64,000 bases of DNA. Source: Pseudomonas putida. GTDB lineage: Bacteria; Pseudomonadota; Gammaproteobacteria; Pseudomonadales; Pseudomonadaceae. Below, in pieces: positions 1 through 9,504 of the stretch. Location of the stretch: assembly GCF_025905425.1 (NCBI RefSeq), contig NZ_CP109603.1:4232501-4296500 (forward strand), read 5' to 3'. Each line of letters begins with the position of its first letter. The stretch's first letter is position 1. Under the pieces are notes generated by a model. It made no database searches, was not told the origin of the DNA, and worked only from the letters and a program-made list of their open reading frames with translations. The position numbers were made by a program, and so were the translations under genes.

Positions 1-183
1 GGCCATGGTCACTTTAGCTCTGACCGTCAAACCGGCGATATTGTCGAAGTACGCATAAACTTTATAGGTGTCGCTGCTCGGGCTGGCCGACAGCCCGCTG
101 ACACGCAGGGCCAGCAGCAACAGCGCCAGGATCCCGGCCAGGAGGAACAGGCCGACACCGATTTCCAGGGTGCGGTTTTGCAT
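1..183 (-). CDS. mlaD: MlaD, phospholipid transport periplasmic binding subunit (5' part only)
   Basis: Only the first 61 codons are present; the gene runs off the left edge of the window. MlaD is the MCE-domain, inner-membrane-anchored lipid-binding subunit of the Mla system, which moves phospholipids between the outer and inner membranes. The visible part shows a single N-terminal membrane anchor (about residues 8-28, LFLLAGILALLLLALRV) followed by the start of the MCE domain (VYAYFDNIAGLTVRAKV, where family members read FxNxxGLxxGAxV). The ATG overlaps the mlaE stop codon by one base (TGATG), so it is translationally coupled in the mlaF-mlaE-mlaD order. Confident from context and motif despite truncation. 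Confidence 0.93.
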   Translation of the reverse strand, partial: MQNRTLEIGVGLFLLAGILALLLLALRVSGLSASPSSDTYKVYAYFDNIAGLTVRAKVTMA

Positions 184-980
184 CAGAAATCTCCAAACAT
201 CAAGGCGGTCAGAATAAAGTCCAGACCCAGGACTGCCAACGAGGCGTAGACCACGGTCTTGGTGGTGGCACGGCTGATCCCTTCTGAGGTGGGCTCACAG
301 TCGTACCCCTGGAATACGGCAATCCAGGTCGTGACGAAGGCGAACACCAGGCTCTTGATCAACCCGTTCAACACGTCGTCGGTAAAGGAAACACTGTTCT
401 GCATATTGGCCCAGAACGAGCCTTCGTAGACGCCCAGCCAGTCCACTGCAACCCAGGAACCACCCCAGATACCAACCACGCTGAAGATCAGCGCCAGCAG
501 CGGCAGCGAGATGAACCCGGCCCACAGGCGCGGCGCGACGATGTACTTGAGCGGGTCGACGCCGATCATTTCCAGGCTCGACAGCTGTTCAGTGGATTTC
601 ATGTTGCCGATCTCGGCGGTCAGCGCAGAACCCGCGCGGCCGGCAAACAGCAAGGCGGTCACCACCGGCCCGAGTTCACGCAGCAGGGTCAGGGCAACCA
701 TCTGCCCGACCGCCTGCTCGGAGCCGTATTTGGTCAGGATGCTGTAACCCTGCAGGGCCAGCACCATGCCAATGAACACGCCGGAGACGACGATAATCGC
801 CAGCGACAGCACGCCCACCGAGTACAACTGCTTGGTCAGCAGCTGGAAACCACCGCCAATGCCGCCACGCCCGATCAGCGCGTGGAACAGGAACAGACAG
901 GAACGCCCGAGCACTGCCAGCACGTCGATCGCCGAGCGACCGAGCAGGCGAACCCGTTCGAGTAAGGATTTTCTGCGCAT
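183..980 (-). CDS. mlaE: MlaE, phospholipid ABC transporter permease
   Basis: Inner-membrane permease of the MlaFEDB complex that maintains outer-membrane lipid asymmetry. The 265-aa protein has several long hydrophobic segments and the family's conserved centre ([18 protein letters not shown], then [17 protein letters not shown]). A TTG codon sits directly before the ATG; the ATG at 980 is chosen because GGGAG lies 7 nt upstream of it. It overlaps the mlaF stop by one base, and mlaD starts on its own stop, so the three genes are coupled. Length is typical of the family (about 260-266 aa). Confidence 0.96.
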   Translation of the reverse strand: MRRKSLLERVRLLGRSAIDVLAVLGRSCLFLFHALIGRGGIGGGFQLLTKQLYSVGVLSLAIIVVSGVFIGMVLALQGYSILTKYGSEQAVGQMVALTLLRELGPVVTALLFAGRAGSALTAEIGNMKSTEQLSSLEMIGVDPLKYIVAPRLWAGFISLPLLALIFSVVGIWGGSWVAVDWLGVYEGSFWANMQNSVSFTDDVLNGLIKSLVFAFVTTWIAVFQGYDCEPTSEGISRATTKTVVYASLAVLGLDFILTALMFGDF

Positions 981-1789
981 CAACGCGCTCCCAGCAGGTC
1001 GGCGCGGTAATCAGGCGCAGGAAAGTGGAAGGGAACCGGGCCGTCCGGATCGCCCTTCATGAACTGGCGAATACGCGGGTTGTCCGAGCCCATCAGTTCG
1101 TCGGGGGTGCCCTGCCCCAGCACCTGGCCATCACCGACCACGTAAATGTAGTCGGCAATGCTGGCGGTTTCGGCCAGGTCGTGGGAAACCACAATGCTGG
1201 TGATGCCCAACGCATCGTTGAGCAGGCGGATCAGGCGCACCAGCACACCCATGGCGATCGGGTCCTGGCCGACGAACGGTTCGTCGTACATGAGGATCTG
1301 CGGGTCCAGGGCAATCGCACGGGCGAGCGCCACCCGGCGCTTCATGCCGCCGGACAGCTCGTCTGGCATCAGGTCGATGGCGCCGCGCAGGCCGACGGCC
1401 TGCAGTTTCATCAACACGATGTCACGGATCATTTCTTCCGACAGCTGGGTATGCACGCGCAACGGGAAGGCGACGTTCTCGAACACATCAAGGTCGGTGA
1501 ACAGCGCGCCACTCTGGAACAGCACGCCCATCTGCTTGCGCGCATCGAACAGATCGCTGCGCGACAGCGTCGGCAGGTTCTGCCCGGCGACCCATACCTC
1601 GCCACCGGACGGGCGCAGCTGCGCGCCCATCAGGCGTAGCAAGGTGGTCTTGCCGCAACCCGATGGCCCCATGATGCCGGTGACCTTGCCGCGCGGGATA
1701 CGTATGTCGACATTGCTGAAAATGCTGCGCGAACCGCGCTTGAAGGTAAGCCCCTTCAACTCGACCGCGTAGGCGCTATCCACACTCAT
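980..1789 (-). CDS. mlaF: MlaF, phospholipid ABC transporter ATPase
   Basis: Cytoplasmic ATPase that powers the Mla phospholipid transporter. The 269-aa protein carries Walker A (GPSGCGKTT, about residues 41-49), the signature LSGGMKRR, and Walker B followed by the catalytic Glu (ILMYDEPF). It is the first gene of the minus-strand mlaFED run, and AAGGAG lies 6 nt before its ATG. It is divergent from kdsD across a 248-bp gap. The signature LSGGM rather than LSGGQ is usual for MlaF. Confidence 0.97.
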   Translation of the reverse strand: MSVDSAYAVELKGLTFKRGSRSIFSNVDIRIPRGKVTGIMGPSGCGKTTLLRLMGAQLRPSGGEVWVAGQNLPTLSRSDLFDARKQMGVLFQSGALFTDLDVFENVAFPLRVHTQLSEEMIRDIVLMKLQAVGLRGAIDLMPDELSGGMKRRVALARAIALDPQILMYDEPFVGQDPIAMGVLVRLIRLLNDALGITSIVVSHDLAETASIADYIYVVGDGQVLGQGTPDELMGSDNPRIRQFMKGDPDGPVPFHFPAPDYRADLLGAR

Positions 1790-1998
1790 CTAGACTCCTT
1801 GCTAGTGCAGCCTCGTCCTAATTGACGCCGGCCCTCTTCTTGAAGGCACACGCGCCCCTGGCAGGCCGAATAGCGGCGAACTATAGCACCGCTGACAGCG
1901 CCGCCCCAAGGCCGGGGAACGAGTCGTTCAGCCCTCAGACAGGCTTTGATGACATTCGTCACAGCAATCGAAAGGGTGAGGGTTTCTTTCATTGCGGC

Positions 1999-2004
1999 TA
2001 TAAT
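1999..2004 (+). promoter_or_regulatory. Candidate -10 box for the kdsD operon
   Basis: A perfect TATAAT hexamer lies 33 nt before the kdsD ATG in the mlaF/kdsD divergent gap. It is flanked by GCGGC and GCCGC, an inverted repeat of 5-bp arms around the hexamer. No good -35 hexamer is visible 16-18 bp upstream, so the call rests on the -10 alone. Confidence 0.45.
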
Positions 2005-2037
2005 CGCCGCCTTTTCATCAGGCATTGCTTTTTCGAC

Positions 2038-3012
2038 ATGAGCCAATCCAGCGAGCTGATCCAATCCGCCCAACGCACCCTGCGCCTGGAACTCGAGGCC
2101 GTAGAGGCCCTGCTTGCGCGCATCGACGACAATTTCGTCAAGGCCTGCGAACTGATCCTGGCAAGCAAGGGCCGGGTCGTCGTGGTTGGCATGGGCAAGT
2201 CCGGGCACATCGGCAACAAGATCGCCGCCACCCTGGCCAGCACTGGCACGCCTGCGTTTTTCGTACATCCGGCCGAGGCCAGCCATGGCGACATGGGCAT
2301 GATCACCCGCGACGATGTCATCCTGGCCCTGTCGAATTCCGGCAGCACTGCCGAAATCGTCACCCTGCTGCCCTTGATCAAACGCCTGGGCATCAAGCTG
2401 ATCAGCCTCACCGGCAACCCGGACTCACCCCTGGCCCAGGCCGCCGAGGTCAACCTCGACGCCCGTGTGGCCCAGGAAGCCTGCCCGCTGAACCTGGCGC
2501 CGACCTCCTCCACCACGGCATCGCTGGTACTGGGCGATGCCCTGGCGATCGCCCTGCTCGAAGCCCGCGGCTTCACCGCCGAGGACTTTGCCTTCTCGCA
2601 CCCCGGTGGCGCGCTGGGCCGTCGCTTGCTGCTCAAGGTCGAGAATGTCATGCACAGCGGCGACGAGCTGCCTCAGGTGCCACGCGGTACCCTGCTCAAG
2701 GACGCCCTCCTTGAGATGTCTCGCAAAGGCCTGGGCATGACCGTGATCGTGGAGCCGAACGGCACACTGGCGGGGATTTTCACCGACGGCGACCTGCGCC
2801 GCAGCCTTGATCGCAACATCGACGTGCACACCACCCTGATCGACGAGGTGATGACCGTGCATGGCAAGACTGCCCGCGCCGAAATGCTCGCCGCCGAGGC
2901 CCTGAAAATCATGGAAGACCACAAGATCGGCGCCCTGGTGGTGGTGGACCGCGACGACCGGCCGACCGGTGCCCTCAACATGCATGACCTGCTGCGCGCC
3001 GGAGTGATGTAA
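2038..3012 (+). CDS. kdsD: KdsD, D-arabinose 5-phosphate isomerase
   Basis: Converts ribulose 5-phosphate to arabinose 5-phosphate, the first committed step toward the LPS sugar KDO. The 324-aa protein has an N-terminal SIS sugar-phosphate isomerase domain (GMGKSGHIGNKIAATLAST near residues 50-68; SHGDMGM; LSNSGST) and two C-terminal CBS domains (from about residue 205, VMHSGDELP and VMTVHGKTAR). The frame is open 216 nt further upstream, but the ATG at 2038 (MSQSSELIQSA) is the conserved start and lies just behind the TATAAT box. The kdsC ATG follows its stop with no gap. Confidence 0.95.
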   Translation: MSQSSELIQSAQRTLRLELEAVEALLARIDDNFVKACELILASKGRVVVVGMGKSGHIGNKIAATLASTGTPAFFVHPAEASHGDMGMITRDDVILALSNSGSTAEIVTLLPLIKRLGIKLISLTGNPDSPLAQAAEVNLDARVAQEACPLNLAPTSSTTASLVLGDALAIALLEARGFTAEDFAFSHPGGALGRRLLLKVENVMHSGDELPQVPRGTLLKDALLEMSRKGLGMTVIVEPNGTLAGIFTDGDLRRSLDRNIDVHTTLIDEVMTVHGKTARAEMLAAEALKIMEDHKIGALVVVDRDDRPTGALNMHDLLRAGVM

Positions 3013-3537
3013 ATGAACCAGAATCTGATGCAACGCGGCAAGGCCATCAAGCTCGCCGTATTCGACGTCGATGGCGTGCTCACCGACGGTCGCCTGTATT
3101 TCCTCGAAGATGGCAGCGAGTTCAAGACCTTCAACACCCTCGACGGCCAGGGCATCAAGATGCTCATGGCCTCGGGTGTGACGACGGCGATCATCAGCGG
3201 GCGCAAGACGCCAGTGGTCGAGCGCCGGGCGAAGAACCTCGGTATTCCTCACCTTTACCAGGGCCGCGAGGACAAATTGGTGGTGCTTGACGGCCTGCTC
3301 GCCGAACTGGGCCTAAGCTATGATCAAGTCGCCTACCTGGGCGACGACCTGCCTGACCTGCCGGTGATTCGTCGCGTGGGCCTGGGCATGGCGGTGGCCA
3401 ATGCCGCGCCGTTCGTTCGCCAGCACGCCCAAGGCGTAACCCAGGCTCGCGGCGGCGAAGGCGCCGCCCGTGAATTCTGCGAACTGATCATGCAGGCCCA
3501 GGGCACCCTGGACGCTGCCAACGCCAACTACCTGTAA
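3013..3537 (+). CDS. kdsC: KdsC, KDO 8-phosphate phosphatase
   Basis: HAD-superfamily phosphatase that removes phosphate from KDO 8-phosphate in LPS core synthesis. The 174-aa protein starts its HAD core with FDVDGVLTDG (nucleophile Asp18 and general acid Asp20). ISGRK is motif II, and the late GDDLPDLP is the Mg-binding motif IV. The size is that of the small tetrameric KdsC enzymes without a cap domain. Its ATG abuts the kdsD stop exactly, and lptC begins 9 nt after its own stop. Confidence 0.96.
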   Translation: MNQNLMQRGKAIKLAVFDVDGVLTDGRLYFLEDGSEFKTFNTLDGQGIKMLMASGVTTAIISGRKTPVVERRAKNLGIPHLYQGREDKLVVLDGLLAELGLSYDQVAYLGDDLPDLPVIRRVGLGMAVANAAPFVRQHAQGVTQARGGEGAAREFCELIMQAQGTLDAANANYL

Positions 3538-3545
3538 GGCTGCCC

Positions 3546-4118
3546 ATGTTCAGCAAGAAAGTCCGCAACGTTGCGCTGCTCGGGGTCATCGCCGCCCTGC
3601 TGGTGGCGATCGGCTACTGGAACGTCAGCCCGGAGAGCTTCCTCGACAAGCCGGTGAGCCAGGTCGATGACAGCGCCATCGACTACTACGCGACCAACGC
3701 CCACAGCCTGCAATTTCTGCCCGATGGCAAGCTGCAGTATGAAATGACCGCCGACAAGGTCGAGCACCTCAAGGCCAGCGAGATCACCCTGCTGACCACC
3801 CCCGACCTGCACATGTACCGTGGCACCGAGTACCCGTGGCACGTGCAGAGCGCCCGCGCCGAGGTCAACCCGGACGGCACCGAGGTCGAACTGATCGATA
3901 AGGTCCGCGTTGCCCGCATCGACGAAAAGCAGCGTGAGACCATCATTACCAGCTCACGCATGACTGTGTTCCCGCAGAAGCAATATGCGCAGACCGAGCA
4001 AGCCGTTAGAATCGACGGCGCCGGTGGCACAACTACGGGCAAAGGAATGAAAGCGTATTTGAAAGAAAGCAGGATGGACCTGCTCTCTAACGTAAGAGGA
4101 CAGTATGAGGCTCGTTAA
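3546..4118 (+). CDS. lptC: LptC, LPS export inner-membrane anchor protein
   Basis: Bitopic component of the Lpt bridge that takes LPS from LptB2FG and hands it to LptA. The 190-aa protein has one N-terminal membrane helix (VALLGVIAALLVAIGYW, residues 8-24) followed by a periplasmic beta-jellyroll region (DYYATNAHSLQFLPDGKLQYEM, shown here only as a landmark; then TAEKV-like TADKVEHL). The start lies in the usual kdsC-lptC-lptA-lptB order. Its 3' end overlaps lptA by 14 bases, implying coupled translation. Confidence 0.94.
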   Translation: MFSKKVRNVALLGVIAALLVAIGYWNVSPESFLDKPVSQVDDSAIDYYATNAHSLQFLPDGKLQYEMTADKVEHLKASEITLLTTPDLHMYRGTEYPWHVQSARAEVNPDGTEVELIDKVRVARIDEKQRETIITSSRMTVFPQKQYAQTEQAVRIDGAGGTTTGKGMKAYLKESRMDLLSNVRGQYEAR

Positions 4119-4629
4119 AACCCTCCCCCTTTTGCTCAGCCTGAGCGCAGCACTGGGAAGCGCGAGCGCCTTCGCACTGCCGAACGACCGTGATCAGCCG
4201 ATCCGCATCCAGGCCGACCAGGCCCACCTGGATGACAAGCAAGGCGTAGCCACCTACACCGGCGACGTGGTCATTACTCAGGGCTCGATGATGATCAAAG
4301 GCAACACCGTGACCATCACCCGCTCCGCCTCCGGCGACATCGATGTGGTGACCTCGGTGGGCAACCTGGCCTACTTCGAGCAGCAGCAGAGCGCAGCCAA
4401 GCCGGACAAGATGAAAGGCTGGGGCGTGACTATCCAGTACCAGTCGCAGAAGGACCTGGTGATTCTCACCGACCGCGCCAAGGTCGAGAACGAAGGCAAC
4501 ACCACCGAAGGCGAGAAGATCGTCTACAACACCCAGACCCAGGTGGCAACCGCCGGCCGTGGTGGCAACGTGACTACACCGCGTCAGCGTATCGACATGG
4601 TGATCCAGCCCAAGAAGAAGGCCGAGTAA
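4105..4629 (+). CDS. lptA: LptA, periplasmic LPS transport bridge protein
   Basis: Forms the periplasmic filament that carries LPS from LptC to LptD at the outer membrane. The 174-aa protein has a cleavable signal peptide (MRLVKTLPLLLSLSAALGSASAFA, cleavage near residue 24) and one OstA/LptA beta-jellyroll domain (ADQAHLDDKQGVATYTGDV; VTSVGNLAYFEQ). The ATG lies inside the lptC 3' end. A lysine-rich tail (PKKKAE) ends the protein one base before the lptB ATG. Confidence 0.95.
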   Translation: MRLVKTLPLLLSLSAALGSASAFALPNDRDQPIRIQADQAHLDDKQGVATYTGDVVITQGSMMIKGNTVTITRSASGDIDVVTSVGNLAYFEQQQSAAKPDKMKGWGVTIQYQSQKDLVILTDRAKVENEGNTTEGEKIVYNTQTQVATAGRGGNVTTPRQRIDMVIQPKKKAE

Positions 4630-5355
<726 letters not shown>

Positions 5356-5430
5356 CCCCGGGACGCACCTGGAGCACTGGCAAATCGCCCGTATTGGGGT
5401 TTAAGTTGTTACGGTGCTCTAGGCAAACGC

Positions 5431-5436
5431 TACAAT
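5431..5436 (+). promoter_or_regulatory. Possible rpoN promoter -10 box
   Basis: TACAAT (5 of 6 matches to the sigma-70 consensus) lies about 94 nt before the rpoN ATG in the lptB/rpoN gap. The nearest -35-like hexamer, TTGTTA at 5406-5411, is 19 bp away, which is longer than ideal. Read-through from lptB is equally possible. Confidence 0.3.
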
Positions 5437-5529
5437 TTAAGGCATAAAACTTGCTTGAAATGGCGCTCCGGCGCCCTCGTGTAGTGGATGGCGCATGCGC
5501 GCCGGCGAACAAGGTATTAAGCCCCTGCC

Positions 5530-7023
5530 ATGAAACCATCGCTCGTCCTAAAAATGGGCCAGCAACTGACGATGACTCCTCAGTTGCAACAGGCCATCCG
5601 CCTCCTCCAGCTCTCCACCCTGGACCTCCAACAGGAAATCCAGGAAGCGCTGGAGTCCAATCCGATGCTCGAACGTCAGGAAGACGGCGAAGACTTCGAC
5701 AACAGCGACCCGATGGCGGACAACGCCGAAAACAAGCCGGCCGCCGAAGTCCAGGACAACAGCTTCCAGGAAAGCACTTCAAGTGCCGAAAACCTGGAGG
5801 ACGGTGAGTGGAGCGAGCGAATCCCCAACGAGTTACCCGTCGATACCGCCTGGGAAGACATCTACCAGACCAGCGCCAGCAGCCTGCCAAGCAACGATGA
5901 TGACGAGTGGGACTTCACCACCCGCACATCGGCCGGCGAGAGCCTGCAAAGCCACCTGTTGTGGCAACTGAACCTGGCACCGATGTCCGACACCGATCGC
6001 CTGATCGCCGTCACCCTGATCGACAGCATCAATGGCCAGGGCTACCTGGAAGACACCCTCGAAGAAATCTGCGCCGGTTTCGACCCTGAACTGGATATCG
6101 AGCTGGACGAGGTCGAAGCGGTGCTGCACCGCATCCAGCAATTCGAGCCTGCCGGCATTGCTGCACGCAACCTTGGCGAATGCCTGCTGCTGCAACTGCG
6201 CCAGCTACCGGCCAGCACACCTTGGATGGCCGAGGCCAAACGCCTGGTCACCGACTTCATCGACTTGCTTGGCAGCCGCGATTACAGCCAACTGATGCGG
6301 CGCATGAAGATCAAGGAAGACGAGCTGCGCCAAGTCATCGAACTGGTGCAAAGCCTCAACCCGCGCCCCGGCTCACAGATCGAATCGAGCGAGCCCGAGT
6401 ACGTGGTGCCCGACGTCATCGTGCGCAAGGACAGTGACCGCTGGCTGGTGGAACTGAACCAGGAAGCCATCCCGCGGCTGCGCGTCAACCCGCAGTACGC
6501 AGGCTTTGTCAGGCGCGCCGACACCAGCGCCGACAACACCTTCATGCGCAACCAACTGCAGGAAGCGCGCTGGTTCATCAAGAGCCTGCAGAGCCGCAAC
6601 GAAACCCTGATGAAGGTCGCCACGCAGATCGTCGAGCATCAACGCGGCTTCCTCGACCATGGCGACGAAGCGATGAAGCCTTTGGTCCTGCATGACATTG
6701 CCGAAGCCGTGGGCATGCACGAGTCGACCATTTCGCGGGTTACCACGCAGAAATACATGCACACGCCTCGCGGCATCTACGAACTGAAATACTTTTTCTC
6801 AAGCCACGTCAGCACCGCCGAAGGCGGAGAATGCTCGTCCACGGCGATCCGCGCGATCATCAAGAAACTGGTTGCGGCGGAAAATCAGAAAAAGCCATTG
6901 AGTGACAGCAAGATCGCTGGTTTACTGGAGGCACAAGGCATCCAGGTAGCCCGTCGCACCGTCGCCAAGTACCGCGAGTCTCTCGGCATTGCACCGTCGA
7001 GCGAGCGCAAGCGACTGATGTAG
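5530..7023 (+). CDS. rpoN: RpoN, RNA polymerase sigma-54 factor
   Basis: Alternative sigma factor for GG/GC (-24/-12) promoters that need AAA+ activators; it governs nitrogen use, flagella and many catabolic operons. The 497-aa protein shows the Gln/Leu-rich region I ([17 protein letters not shown]), an acidic region II (residues 52-100), the core-binding and HTH regions, and near the C-terminus the RpoN box [10 protein letters not shown] (residues 474-483), which reads the -24 element. The Shine-Dalgarno site is weak. It is followed by hpf, ptsN, rapZ and ptsO as in most gammaproteobacteria. Confidence 0.98.
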   Translation: MKPSLVLKMGQQLTMTPQLQQAIRLLQLSTLDLQQEIQEALESNPMLERQEDGEDFDNSDPMADNAENKPAAEVQDNSFQESTSSAENLEDGEWSERIPNELPVDTAWEDIYQTSASSLPSNDDDEWDFTTRTSAGESLQSHLLWQLNLAPMSDTDRLIAVTLIDSINGQGYLEDTLEEICAGFDPELDIELDEVEAVLHRIQQFEPAGIAARNLGECLLLQLRQLPASTPWMAEAKRLVTDFIDLLGSRDYSQLMRRMKIKEDELRQVIELVQSLNPRPGSQIESSEPEYVVPDVIVRKDSDRWLVELNQEAIPRLRVNPQYAGFVRRADTSADNTFMRNQLQEARWFIKSLQSRNETLMKVATQIVEHQRGFLDHGDEAMKPLVLHDIAEAVGMHESTISRVTTQKYMHTPRGIYELKYFFSSHVSTAEGGECSSTAIRAIIKKLVAAENQKKPLSDSKIAGLLEAQGIQVARRTVAKYRESLGIAPSSERKRLM

Positions 7024-7055
7024 CCCCTGGGGTGTGCCACAGCGTTTTTGGGGCA

Positions 7056-7069
7056 GGTGCAAGACTTGC
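7056..7069 (+). promoter_or_regulatory. Candidate sigma-54 promoter upstream of hpf
   Basis: The sequence GG-N10-GC has the exact -24/-12 spacing. The -12 part, CTTGCC, fits the TTGC consensus, while the -24 part, AGGTGC, is a weaker fit to TGGCAC. It lies 34 nt before the hpf ATG, directly behind rpoN, so sigma-54 could drive the gene next to its own. A chance match cannot be excluded. Confidence 0.3.
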
Positions 7070-7102
7070 CTCTTTATGCACGGGCAATAAAGGAGAAGCT
7101 GT

Positions 7103-7411
7103 ATGCAAGTCAATATCAGTGGACAGCATGTAGAAGTCACCCAGCCGCTGCGCGAATACGTGCTTGAAAAGCTCGCCCGCTTGGAGGGTCACTTCGACAA
7201 GATCACCAATGTGACTGTCATCATGAAAGTCGAGAAGCTGCAGCAAAAGGTCGAAGCGACCCTGCAGATTCCAGGCGGCGAAGTGGTTGCCAACGCCGAA
7301 CACGAAGACATGTATGCAGCAATTGACGCCTTGACCGACAAGCTCGACCGCCAACTGAAAAAACACAAGGAAAAACAGCAAAGCCTGCTGCAAGGTGCAG
7401 CTGCTCGCTGA
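7103..7411 (+). CDS. hpf: Ribosome hibernation promoting factor HPF (short form)
   Basis: Binds the 30S decoding and tRNA sites in stationary phase and promotes formation of inactive 100S ribosomes. The 102-aa protein is the single-domain S30AE form: MQVNISGQHVEVTQPLREYV at its start, the basic helix VEKLQQKVEATL, and the conserved DMYAAIDALTDKLDRQL, ending in a Lys/Gln-rich tail (KKHKEKQQ). AAAGGAG sits 6 nt before the ATG. It has 79 nt of leader after rpoN and is 12 nt from ptsN, so it could be expressed both from the rpoN transcript and from a promoter of its own. Confidence 0.95.
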   Translation: MQVNISGQHVEVTQPLREYVLEKLARLEGHFDKITNVTVIMKVEKLQQKVEATLQIPGGEVVANAEHEDMYAAIDALTDKLDRQLKKHKEKQQSLLQGAAAR

Positions 7412-7423
7412 TCCCCCTCATCC

Positions 7424-7888
7424 ATGATCCGACTTGAAACCATCCTGACCCCCGGCCGTTCCCTCGTGAACGTGCCGGGCGGCAGTAAGAAGCGCGCCCT
7501 CGAAAAGGTCGCCACCGTCATCGCCGAACAAGTGCCAGAGTTGGAGATGCAAGACGTCTTCGAAAAACTGGTCGCCCGTGAAAAACTCGGTTCGACCGGG
7601 TTCGGCAACGGCATCGCCATCCCCCACTGCCGTCTCCACGGATGTACCGCTCCGGTCAGCGCATTGCTGCACCTGGAAGCGCCGATCGAATACGACGCCA
7701 TCGATGGCGCGCCTGTGGACCTGCTGTTTGTCCTGCTGGTGCCCGAAGCTGCCACCGATGCGCACCTGGAACTGCTGCGCCAGATCGCCAGCATGCTCGA
7801 TCGCAAAGAGGTTCGTGATCGTCTGCGTGCCGCCAGCAGTAACGAGGCCCTGTACCAGGTTGTCCTGGACGTACAGAACGAGCACTGA
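7424..7888 (+). CDS. ptsN: PtsN, nitrogen-regulatory EIIA protein (EIIA-Ntr)
   Basis: Last phosphoacceptor of the PtsP-PtsO-PtsN chain; it works as a regulator of nitrogen and carbon balance and potassium uptake rather than in sugar transport. The 154-aa protein is a PTS EIIA type-2 domain with the phosphorylated histidine in IPHCRLHG (His68). No EIIB or EIIC partner is nearby, as expected for the Ntr branch. rapZ begins 2 nt after its stop. Confidence 0.96.
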   Translation: MIRLETILTPGRSLVNVPGGSKKRALEKVATVIAEQVPELEMQDVFEKLVAREKLGSTGFGNGIAIPHCRLHGCTAPVSALLHLEAPIEYDAIDGAPVDLLFVLLVPEAATDAHLELLRQIASMLDRKEVRDRLRAASSNEALYQVVLDVQNEH

Positions 7889-7890
7889 AC

Positions 7891-8745
7891 ATGCGCCTGA
7901 TCATCGTCAGCGGCCGGTCCGGCTCCGGCAAGAGCACCGCCCTCGATGTCCTGGAAGACAACGGTTTCTATTGCATCGACAACCTGCCCGCCGGGCTGCT
8001 ACCGCAGTTGGCGGAAAATGCGTTGATCAATACCGAATTGCTGCAACCCAAGGTGGCCGTGTCGATTGACGCGCGCAACCTGCCCAGCCACCTGACGCGT
8101 TTCCCCGAGCTGCTCGAAGAAGCGCGTGCCCGGCATATCAAGTGCGACGTTCTGTACCTGGACGCCGACGAAGACACGCTGCTCAAACGCTTCTCCGAGA
8201 CCCGTCGGCGCCACCCGCTGACCAATGCCAACCGCTCCCTGGCAGAAGCGATCCGTGTGGAAAGCGATATGCTGGGGCCGATCTCGGACCTGGCTGACCT
8301 GAAGATCGACACCACCAGCCTCAATCTTTATCAACTGCGTGATTCGATCAAGCTGCGCCTGCTCAACCAGCCCGAGCCCGGTACCGCGTTCCTGGTCGAA
8401 TCGTTCGGCTTCAAGCGTGGCATGCCGGTCGATGCTGACCTGGTGTTCGACGTGCGCTGCCTGCCCAACCCGTACTGGAAGCCCGAGCTGCGCGAGCACT
8501 CCGGCCTCGATCAACCCGTGATCGACTACCTCGCCGCCCAGCCGGATGTCGAAGACATGTTCAACGACATTTCCAGCTACCTGCTCAAATGGCTACCCCG
8601 CTTCGCCGCCAGCAACCGCGCCTATGTCACCATCGCCATCGGCTGCACCGGCGGCCATCACCGGTCGGTGTACCTGACCGAACGCCTTGGCCAGTTGCTG
8701 CAGCAATCACTGAAAAACGTCCAGGTCCGCCACCGCGACCTCTAG
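7891..8745 (+). CDS. rapZ: RapZ, RNase adaptor / nucleotide-binding protein
   Basis: P-loop protein of the YvcJ/RapZ family. In E. coli RapZ binds the small RNA GlmZ and directs RNase E cleavage, linking cell-wall sugar supply to glmS expression; whether the same sRNA circuit works in pseudomonads is not shown by the sequence. The 284-aa protein has Walker [10 protein letters not shown] (residues 8-16), a Walker-B-like [11 protein letters not shown], and the C-terminal family block [13 protein letters not shown]. It lies between ptsN and ptsO in the conserved operon. Confidence 0.95.
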   Translation: MRLIIVSGRSGSGKSTALDVLEDNGFYCIDNLPAGLLPQLAENALINTELLQPKVAVSIDARNLPSHLTRFPELLEEARARHIKCDVLYLDADEDTLLKRFSETRRRHPLTNANRSLAEAIRVESDMLGPISDLADLKIDTTSLNLYQLRDSIKLRLLNQPEPGTAFLVESFGFKRGMPVDADLVFDVRCLPNPYWKPELREHSGLDQPVIDYLAAQPDVEDMFNDISSYLLKWLPRFAASNRAYVTIAIGCTGGHHRSVYLTERLGQLLQQSLKNVQVRHRDL

Positions 8746-8765
8746 CCCACAGGATCTGCCTCACG

Positions 8766-9038
8766 ATGCCCGCCCGCGAAATCACCATCATCAACAAGCT
8801 GGGCCTGCATGCCCGGGCGGCGGCCAAGTTCGTCGGCGTGGCCGGGCGTTTTCCTTGCCAGGTCCGGGTAGGCCGTGCGCCAGACAAGCTGGTGGACGGC
8901 AAGAGCATCATGGCGGTGATGATGCTCGCGGCGGGTAAAGGCACCCAGGTGCACCTGCTGACCGAAGGCGAACAGGACAATGACGCGCTGGACGCATTGG
9001 TTGAACTGATCAACAACTACTTCGACGAAGGCGAGTAA
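8766..9038 (+). CDS. ptsO: PtsO (NPr), HPr-like phosphocarrier of the nitrogen PTS
   Basis: Relays phosphate from PtsP (EI-Ntr) to PtsN. The 90-aa HPr-fold protein has the phospho-histidine in GLHARAAAKF (His15) and the conserved serine in DGKSIMAVMML (Ser47). The longer open frame starts at 8589 inside rapZ, but the ATG at 8766 gives the exact HPr N-terminus and normal length. It is the last gene of the kdsD-ptsO run. Confidence 0.96.
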   Translation: MPAREITIINKLGLHARAAAKFVGVAGRFPCQVRVGRAPDKLVDGKSIMAVMMLAAGKGTQVHLLTEGEQDNDALDALVELINNYFDEGE

Positions 9039-9099
9039 GCCCCTCCTCGCAGCAACATCCCTTGCCATTTTTCAGGATGACCATGAGTGCGTTTGTCTT

Positions 9100-9117
9100 T
9101 ATACCTATATAGGTATA
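9100..9117. promoter_or_regulatory. 18-bp perfect palindrome, likely operator of the TA pair
   Basis: TATACCTATATAGGTATA reads the same on both strands. It lies 16 bp before the toxin ATG and overlaps the most A/T-rich stretch of the gap, where -10-like hexamers (TATAGA, TAGATT) sit at its right edge. This is the position expected for autoregulation by the HTH antitoxin of the pair. Confidence 0.65.
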
Positions 9118-9132
9118 GATTAGGACGATGTC

Positions 9133-9504
9133 ATGGATGCATACAAAGGTGTCAAACCGCTGTACTGGGTAGGGAGCAGCAAGAAGGATCTGCAGGGTGC
9201 TCCAAGGGATGTGCAAGATGTATTTGGCTTTGCCTTGTATCTGGCACAGGAAGGCGGAAAGCATTATCAAGCGAAAAGCCTGAGGGGCTTTGCCGGTGCA
9301 GGGGTATTGGAGGTAGTTGAAAACCACGATAGTGATACCTATCGCGCCATCTACACCGTGAACCTGGGCGGCGCAGTCTACGTACTGCATTGTTTCCAGA
9401 AAAAATCCAGCACGGGCATCAAAACCCCCAAACATGAAGTGGACTTGATCAAATCGAGACTCAAGCTCGCAATGGCTCACGCAAAAGGAACAAAACATGA
9501 TTGA
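9133..9504 (+). CDS. Toxin of a HigBA-type pair (phage Gp49-like / RelE superfamily)
   Basis: The 123-aa protein resembles the Gp49-like (COG4679/DUF891) family of RelE/HigB-fold mRNA interferases: LYWVGSSKKDLQGAPRDVQDVFGFAL, given here only as position 10-35, then an AKSLRGFAGAGVLEVVE core, a beta strand with YRAIYTVNLG, and the closing FQKKSSTGIKTP followed by a helical tail. The toxin precedes the antitoxin and overlaps it by 8 bases, the order typical of HigBA. It sits between ptsO and a convergent operon whose neighbours are core genes, so the pair looks like a recent small insertion. mRNA cleavage activity is inferred from family only. Confidence 0.8.
   Translation: MDAYKGVKPLYWVGSSKKDLQGAPRDVQDVFGFALYLAQEGGKHYQAKSLRGFAGAGVLEVVENHDSDTYRAIYTVNLGGAVYVLHCFQKKSSTGIKTPKHEVDLIKSRLKLAMAHAKGTKHD

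Noticed and set aside
1822..2037. 72-codon upstream extension of kdsD
   Set aside because: It covers the TATAAT promoter candidate and lacks conservation-like features; ATG 2038 gives the family N-terminus.
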